Below are positions 6,347-10,513 of a DNA stretch of 10,513 nt, in pieces. The notes beneath the pieces are model-generated. The model was not told the origin of the DNA, did no database searches, and worked only from the letters and a program-made list of their open reading frames with translations. Numbering within the stretch: position 1 is the first letter of the stretch; every line of letters begins with the position of its first letter. The stretch is from an uncultured Negativicutes bacterium (lineage in GTDB: Bacteria > Bacillota > Negativicutes > Acidaminococcales > Acidaminococcaceae): contig CALAZX010000279.1 of assembly GCA_937926555.1 (NCBI GenBank), forward strand, positions 1-10,513, in the 5' to 3' direction. A program made the position numbers and the translations under genes.

Positions 6347-7435
6347 TCACCCTCTGTGCTTCCGGTGGAACTCGTCCATGAAGTCCGCCAGGGCCTGACA
6401 GCCCTCCAGAGGCATAGCGTTGTAGATGGAGGCGCGGATGCCTCCCACGCTGCGGTGGCCTTTCAGTCCGCCCAGGCCACGCTTCTTCCCTTCCTCCACG
6501 AACTCCTTCTCCAGCTCCCCGGTGGGCAGGTTGAAAGTCACGTTCATGAGGGAGCGGCTGTCCTTGTCCGCCCGTCCCAGATAGAAATCGGGATGACGGT
6601 CCAGGGCGCCGTAGACGATCTCCGCCTTCTTGCGGTTGGCCGCCGCCACCGCCTCCAGGCCGCCCTGCTCTTTCAGCAGGCGCACCACTTTGCCCACCAT
6701 GTAGATGGCGAACACCGGCGGGGTATTGTACATGGAGTTCTTGTCCATCATCACCTCGTAGTTCATCATGGTGGGGAGCTGCTTGCTCCGCCCCTTGACG
6801 AAATCCTTCCGGGCGATGACCAGCACCGTGCCGGCGGGGCCGATGTTCTTCTGGGCTCCTGCATAGATGAGGGAGAACTTCTCCACAGGGATGGGACGGG
6901 AGAGGATGTCCGAGGACATGTCCGCGATCAGGGGCACGCCGTGGGTCTCCGGATATTCCAGATACTCCGTGCCTTCGATAGTGTTGTTGCCGGTGATATG
7001 GAGATAGGCGCAGTTTTCCGGCAGCCGGATCTCCTCCGGCTTGGGAACCCGGCGGAACTTCTCCTCCTCGGAGCTGAACACCACTTCCGTGGCCCCCACC
7101 TTCTCCGCCTCCTCCAGGGCTTTCCGGGAGAAGGATCCCGTCACGGCGTAGGCGCCGGTCTTCCCTTCCTCCAGGAAATTCATGGGCACGCAGCTGAACT
7201 GCAGACTGCCGCCGCCCGCCATGAAGAACACCTCATAGTCCTCCGGCAGGTGCAGCAGCTCCGCGATGTCCCGCTTCGTATCCTCCAGCACTTTCTCGAA
7301 GGCCGGACTGCGGTGGCTGATCTCCAGGATGGACATCCCTGTGTCCCCGAAATCAAGCAGCTCCCGCTGTACCTCCTCCAGCACGGCCAGCGGCAATGTT
7401 GCCGGACCGGCGTTGAAATTATATATCCGTTTCAC
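6347..7435 (-). CDS. serC: Phosphoserine aminotransferase
   Basis: SerC is a cytosolic PLP enzyme converting 3-phosphohydroxypyruvate and glutamate to O-phosphoserine and 2-oxoglutarate in serine biosynthesis; it can also act in pyridoxine synthesis. The 362-residue length is standard. Seen: NFNAGPATLP (6-15), EISHRSPAF with His41-Arg42 (substrate binding), MAGGGSLQF (72-80), ADMSSDILSR with Asp172 (pyridine nitrogen contact), YAGAQKNIGPAG with the PLP-binding Lys196, and GHRSVGGIRASIYNAMP (326-342) containing Arg334 for the phosphate. The start codon is GTG at 7435, with AGAGGAG about seven bases upstream. It lies 45 bases after the DUF1015 gene in the same direction and is followed by a strong terminator, so it is the last gene of a two-gene operon. 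serA and serB are not in the window. Confidence 0.97.
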   Translation of the reverse strand: MKRIYNFNAGPATLPLAVLEEVQRELLDFGDTGMSILEISHRSPAFEKVLEDTKRDIAELLHLPEDYEVFFMAGGGSLQFSCVPMNFLEEGKTGAYAVTGSFSRKALEEAEKVGATEVVFSSEEEKFRRVPKPEEIRLPENCAYLHITGNNTIEGTEYLEYPETHGVPLIADMSSDILSRPIPVEKFSLIYAGAQKNIGPAGTVLVIARKDFVKGRSKQLPTMMNYEVMMDKNSMYNTPPVFAIYMVGKVVRLLKEQGGLEAVAAANRKKAEIVYGALDRHPDFYLGRADKDSRSLMNVTFNLPTGELEKEFVEEGKKRGLGGLKGHRSVGGIRASIYNAMPLEGCQALADFMDEFHRKHRG

Positions 7436-7453
7436 CCTTATGCTCCTCTCTCT

Positions 7454-7470
7454 GTCCGGTTATCCCGGAC
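7454..7470 (-). repeat. Short intercistronic hairpin before serC
   Basis: Perfect 6-bp inverted repeat GTCCGG / CCGGAC (7454-7459, 7465-7470) with a 5-base loop, in the 45-base gap between the DUF1015 stop and the serC ribosome binding site. There is no T-tract, so it is not a terminator; it may only be an RNA stability or processing element. Confidence 0.45.
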
Positions 7471-7480
7471 CATGTTGTCG

Positions 7481-8707
7481 TCAGATCAGATGTACCACCA
7501 TACCGTCCCGCAGTTTGGGCTCGAACCAGGTGGATTTCGGCGGCATGATCTTGCCCGCGTCAGCCACATCCATCACTTCCTGCATGGAGGTGGGATACAT
7601 GGCGAAGGCCACTTTCCACTTGCCGGAGTTCACACGGTCCTCCAGCTCCTTCAGCCCGCGGATGCCGCCGACGAAAGCGATGCGGCCGTCCGTACGGGGA
7701 TCACCGATTTTCAGCACCGGCGCCAGCAGGTTCTCCTGCAGGATGGACACGTCCAGGGAGCTGATGCTGTCCTCCGGGTCATAGGTGCCGTCCTTGGCTT
7801 TCAGTGCGTACCACTGGCCGTCCAGGTACATGCCGAAGAGATGGCGCTTGTCCGGATGGTAGGTCTTCTGCACCGGGCAGATGGTGAACTTCTCCGCCAC
7901 CTTCTCCATGAACTCCTTGTCGGTGAGGCCGGCCAGGTCCTTCACGATGCGGTTGTAGTCCATGATGTACATCATATTGTCCGGGAAGATCACGGACAGG
8001 AAGTACTCGCTCTCCGCATCAGAACCGCCTTTGAGGCTGTCAGCCACGCGCATGGCGCCGGCGCATCGGTGATGGCCGTCGGCGATGTAGAAGTTGGGCA
8101 CGTCGGCGAACAGCTTCTGCAGCTCCCGGATCTCCAGCTTGTTGTCCACCAGGTACAGGGTGTTGCGGATCCCGTCGTCCGCCACGAAATCATAGACAGG
8201 GGTCTTCTCCCCCATAAGTTTCAGGATGTAGGCGTCAATGTCACGGCGCTGTTTGTAGGTGAGGAACACCGGGCCCGTCTGAGCTCTGGTGGCGGTGATA
8301 TGCCGCACACGGTCCTGCTCCTTGTCGGTACGGGTCAGCTCGTGCTTCTTGATGATCCCCTTGCGGTACTCGTCCACCTTGGAGCAGGCCACCAGACCGA
8401 TCTGGATATGCTGGCCCATCCGCTGCCGGTAGATGTAGAGGCAGGGCTCTCCGTCCTGCTGCATCTGCCCGTCCCGGATATATCGTTCCAGGTTCTCCGC
8501 CGCCGTTGCGTATACCGCGTCGCTGTAGGGGTCGACGCCGGAATCCATGGTGGCCTCGGATTTGGTCACCGTGAGGAAACTCAGCGGATGCTTGCCGATC
8601 TCTTCTCTTGCTTCATCCGAATTCATCACGTCATAAGGCAGGGATGCGATCTCCTCTGCCAGCTTGCCGGTTGCCCGCAGACCGCGGAAAGGGCGAATGG
8701 TTGCCAT
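7481..8707 (-). CDS. DUF1015 protein, possible serine/phosphoserine enzyme with ParB-like motif
   Basis: This 408-residue cytosolic protein has the DUF1015 (COG4198) hallmarks: the N-terminal MATIRPFRGLR, ASLPYDVMNSDEARE (21-35), KHELTRTDKEQDRVRHI (121-137), and YIADGHHRCAGAMRVAD (207-223), ending in WFEPKLRDGMVVHLI. The DGHHR motif (210-214) resembles the nucleotide-handling motif of ParB/sulfiredoxin-like free serine kinases such as archaeal SerK and staphylococcal SbnI (recalled). Together with the adjacent serC this suggests a serine kinase or a phosphoserine-handling enzyme, but no function is proven by what I can see. Start: ATG at 8707 with AAGGAGG eight bases upstream, near ideal. A 24-codon extension to 8779 would run through the leader hairpin and is rejected. 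It is the first gene of the operon, behind a consensus promoter. Confidence 0.93.
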   Translation of the reverse strand: MATIRPFRGLRATGKLAEEIASLPYDVMNSDEAREEIGKHPLSFLTVTKSEATMDSGVDPYSDAVYATAAENLERYIRDGQMQQDGEPCLYIYRQRMGQHIQIGLVACSKVDEYRKGIIKKHELTRTDKEQDRVRHITATRAQTGPVFLTYKQRRDIDAYILKLMGEKTPVYDFVADDGIRNTLYLVDNKLEIRELQKLFADVPNFYIADGHHRCAGAMRVADSLKGGSDAESEYFLSVIFPDNMMYIMDYNRIVKDLAGLTDKEFMEKVAEKFTICPVQKTYHPDKRHLFGMYLDGQWYALKAKDGTYDPEDSISSLDVSILQENLLAPVLKIGDPRTDGRIAFVGGIRGLKELEDRVNSGKWKVAFAMYPTSMQEVMDVADAGKIMPPKSTWFEPKLRDGMVVHLI

Positions 8708-8742
8708 AGATAAAACCTCCTTGAAATCTTTTAAATCTATCC

Positions 8743-8767
8743 GTCCGCCGCCGGATTGCGGCAGGAC
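8743..8767 (-). promoter_or_regulatory. Stem-loop in the DUF1015-serC leader
   Basis: Arms GTCC+GCCGC (8743-8751) and GCGGC+GGAC (8758-8762, 8764-8767) give nine base pairs with one bulged A and a 6-base loop. It sits in the roughly 85-base leader, about 36 bases before the start codon. No T-tract follows, and it matches no riboswitch class I recognise. Confidence 0.35.
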
Positions 8768-8796
8768 AGGAATTTTCATTTTTACATAACACTATA

Positions 8797-8826
8797 ATTA
8801 TAGGAATAAAGTCCGCAGAGTGTCAA
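8797..8826 (-). promoter_or_regulatory. Consensus promoter of the DUF1015-serC operon
   Basis: On the minus strand TTGACA (8821-8826) and TATAAT (8797-8802) are both perfect hexamers separated by 18 bases. The -10 lies inside a 12-bp perfect palindrome CTATAATTATAG (8792-8803). This is the strongest promoter match in the window and implies vigorous housekeeping-sigma transcription. Confidence 0.8.
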
Positions 8827-8882
8827 CTCACGCACCATTTTTCCGTTTTGATTCCGGATATATGCTTTTTTTATCCAAAATA

Positions 8883-8900
8883 GTGTAAACTTGTTGACAC
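8883..8900 (+). promoter_or_regulatory. Operator-like palindrome in the divergent intergenic region
   Basis: GTGTAAAC-TT-GTTGACAC is an 18-bp inverted repeat with a single mismatched pair. A third copy of the half-site, GTGTCAAC, lies at 8820-8827 and covers the -35 of the DUF1015 promoter. The arrangement suggests a dimeric regulator controlling both divergent units, though the TTGACA content could be coincidental. Confidence 0.4.
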
Positions 8901-8901
8901 C

Positions 8902-8933
8902 TTGTCGCATTTCATCCCATCACCCTTTATAAT
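8902..8933 (+). promoter_or_regulatory. Candidate promoter of the serine hydrolase gene
   Basis: A perfect TATAAT (8928-8933) lies about 37 bases before the GTG start. The TTGACA at 8894-8899 is 28 bases away, too far to pair. TTGTCG (8902-8907), at 20 bases, is a weak substitute. The -10 is convincing but the -35 is not, so activation by a regulator is possible. Confidence 0.45.
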
Positions 8934-8970
8934 AGAAGATGTACCGAAAGCATCGAAAAGGAGATTTGAC

Positions 8971-10513
8971 GTGACCAATACGAGCATGATAAAGACGACA
9001 AAGATTGACAGATCAACAATAAATAAATCCGGCGTAAAAATTCTTTCCGGCGCACCTGCCGTATCCTCCCCGGAAAAAAGCCGATCCCTTCTGCGCTCCT
9101 GCCTGGCCGGGGTGCTGGCCGGCACAGTGCTGCTCACCGCAGTCCCCGCAATAGCCGCAGGAGCGCCCCGGGCCCTGCGGAAAGGGCAGAACAGCCCGGT
9201 GGTGGTGTCCAACCTCCCCGTGACGGTGTCCCCGCAGGAAGGCAGCAGACAGACCGTACGGAAAAAAACTGATGGCAGGAATGCAGGCCCCAGCCTGAAA
9301 AACGCCACCATGAAAAAAGGGGATAAAGCCGTCACTGCCACCAAAGCCTCCGTCCGTAAAAACGCAGCCGTCCGGGCGCCGGAATCCGCCAAGACAGCTC
9401 CGGCCGCTGCCGAAAACCCCCGTGACACCCGCATTTTCCCGGTGCAGAACAGCAAGGAGAACCGTTTCTCTCTCCTCGCCCCGGAGCGGACACGGAATCT
9501 GGACAGCGCCCTGGAATCCATGATCGGCGGAACCGGCGAGAAGGTTCCCGGTCTGGGCGTCATCGTCTACAGGGACGGCAAAGAGGTGTACCGCCGCTTC
9601 CTGGGAAGGAGCTTCATCAGTCCCCGGAATCCCGCCTGGGACCAGCCCCTCACCGCGGACACCCGGTTCCGGGCCGCCTCCCTCTCCAAAATGTTCACCG
9701 CCCTGGCCGTGATGCGGCTGGCGGAAAAAGGGAAGCTGGATCTGGACGCCGACGCCTCCCGCTACCTGGGCTTCCCCCTGCGGAACCCCCGCTATCCGGA
9801 TGCGGTCATCACGCCGCGGATGCTGCTGTCCCACACCTCCTCCGTCCGTGACACGGAATACACCTATATCCCCTTCTCCCGCAGCGCGGCGGACCTGTTC
9901 CGGCCCGGCGGCGCCCTCTACGGGGACGGTGACGCCTACAGCCCCGCCGGCCAGCCGCCGGGAAGCTACTTCAGCTACAGCAACCTGAACTACATCCTGC
10001 TGGGCACCATGGTGGAGAAGATCACCGGGAAGCCCTTCGACCGCTATATGGACCAGGATGTCCTGGCACCGCTGGACATCGGCGGCAGCTACAACATCTA
10101 CCGGTTCACCCCGGCGGAACGGCAGAAACTTGGTACCCTTTACCGCAAATACAGTGACGGCCACTGGGACCAGCAGGGTGCCTACCACGCACAGGTGGAC
10201 GACCGGCCGCTGCCCGCCCTGTCCCGTGACGCCGCCGGCCGGACCCGCTACGACCGGTACGTCCCTGGCACTAACGCCGGCCTCTTCGCACCCCAGGGCG
10301 GCCTGCGCCTTTCCGGCGAGGAGCTGTCCCACTTTCTGGAGACAGTTCTCTCCGGCGGCAGCTTCAAGGGTAGACGGATCATCGGGGCGAAATCCCTGGA
10401 AGCCATGGAGACTCCGCTGTGGAACTACACCCCCGCCACCCCCAACGGCACGTTCAAGGACGATTCCATCGAGGCCTACGGACTGGCCCTGCAGATCTTC
10501 CCGGGAAGCGGTC
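8971..10513 (+). CDS. Exported beta-lactamase-fold serine hydrolase, partial at 3' end
   Basis: The plus-strand frame from GTG 8971 stays open to the window edge (514 codons, no stop), so the gene is cut. It encodes a class C beta-lactamase/penicillin-binding-protein-like hydrolase. FRAASLSKMFTALAVMRLAE contains the SxxK catalytic pair Ser237/Lys240, ITPRMLLSHTSSVRD matches the next family block, and YSN (336-338), in SYSNLNYILLG, is the second active-site motif. The third motif (KTG/HxG) would lie beyond the edge. The N-terminus has an unusually long polar n-region (1-38), then a hydrophobic stretch (39-63, AVPAIAAGA) as signal peptide or anchor. A Lys/Ala/Pro/Ser-rich basic linker follows, to about residue 165, before the catalytic domain. 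AGGAG lies about seven bases before GTG. The substrate could be a D-amino peptide or an ester; antibiotic resistance is not implied. Confidence 0.88.
   Translation, partial: MTNTSMIKTTKIDRSTINKSGVKILSGAPAVSSPEKSRSLLRSCLAGVLAGTVLLTAVPAIAAGAPRALRKGQNSPVVVSNLPVTVSPQEGSRQTVRKKTDGRNAGPSLKNATMKKGDKAVTATKASVRKNAAVRAPESAKTAPAAAENPRDTRIFPVQNSKENRFSLLAPERTRNLDSALESMIGGTGEKVPGLGVIVYRDGKEVYRRFLGRSFISPRNPAWDQPLTADTRFRAASLSKMFTALAVMRLAEKGKLDLDADASRYLGFPLRNPRYPDAVITPRMLLSHTSSVRDTEYTYIPFSRSAADLFRPGGALYGDGDAYSPAGQPPGSYFSYSNLNYILLGTMVEKITGKPFDRYMDQDVLAPLDIGGSYNIYRFTPAERQKLGTLYRKYSDGHWDQQGAYHAQVDDRPLPALSRDAAGRTRYDRYVPGTNAGLFAPQGGLRLSGEELSHFLETVLSGGSFKGRRIIGAKSLEAMETPLWNYTPATPNGTFKDDSIEAYGLALQIFPGSG

Noticed and set aside
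6356..8713. Plus-strand open frame of 785 codons opposite serC and DUF1015
   Set aside because: Its translation is His/Leu/Val-rich without any recognisable domain, and it is fully antisense to two secure genes. GC-rich codon bias explains the lack of stops.
8894..8933. TTGACA and TATAAT as one plus-strand promoter
   Set aside because: The spacing is 28 bases, far from the 16-18 needed, so the two hexamers cannot act together in the normal way.
9013..10332. Minus-strand open frame of 439 codons (and a second at 8871-9563)
   Set aside because: The plus strand here encodes clear SxxK and YSN motifs with a signal sequence and a ribosome binding site; the minus frames are Gly/Val-rich shadows.

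Overview
The window reads as a chromosomal stretch of a GC-rich member of the Bacillota, possibly a Negativicutes such as an Acidaminococcaceae. That placement is inference: strong AGGAGG-type ribosome binding sites, extended -10 promoters and intrinsic terminators fit, and tripartite tricarboxylate transporter (TTT) genes are common there. No rRNA, tRNA, CRISPR array or insertion sequence was seen. Nine genes are on the minus strand except the last, and coordinates below run left to right against their direction of transcription.

Positions 34-4752 hold a TTT solute uptake system: the large membrane subunit tctA and small membrane subunit tctB (one operon), and the substrate-binding lipoprotein tctC. 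The usual contiguous tctC-tctB-tctA order is broken. Between tctC and tctB lies a 1.4-kb AT-richer cassette of two overlapping genes, a GNAT acetyltransferase with an extra C-terminal domain and a small ASCH (PUA-like) protein. The cassette is bounded by a terminator on each side and has its own candidate promoter. This is the most interesting part of the window.

Upstream of tctC in the direction of transcription is a cytosolic BNR/Asp-box sialidase-like hydrolase (4906-6030). It appears to use a TTG start and has a terminator-like hairpin in its leader. It could release or process the acid that the TctC transporter handles, but this rests on proximity only.

Positions 6347-8707 hold a two-gene operon, a DUF1015 protein then serC (phosphoserine aminotransferase), driven by a consensus TTGACA/TATAAT promoter and closed by a strong UUCG-loop terminator. 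The DGHHR motif of the DUF1015 protein and its position beside serC suggest a role in serine/phosphoserine metabolism.

Divergently transcribed from this operon, across a 263-base region with an operator-like palindrome, is the plus-strand gene for an exported serine hydrolase of the beta-lactamase/penicillin-binding-protein fold. It runs off the right edge.
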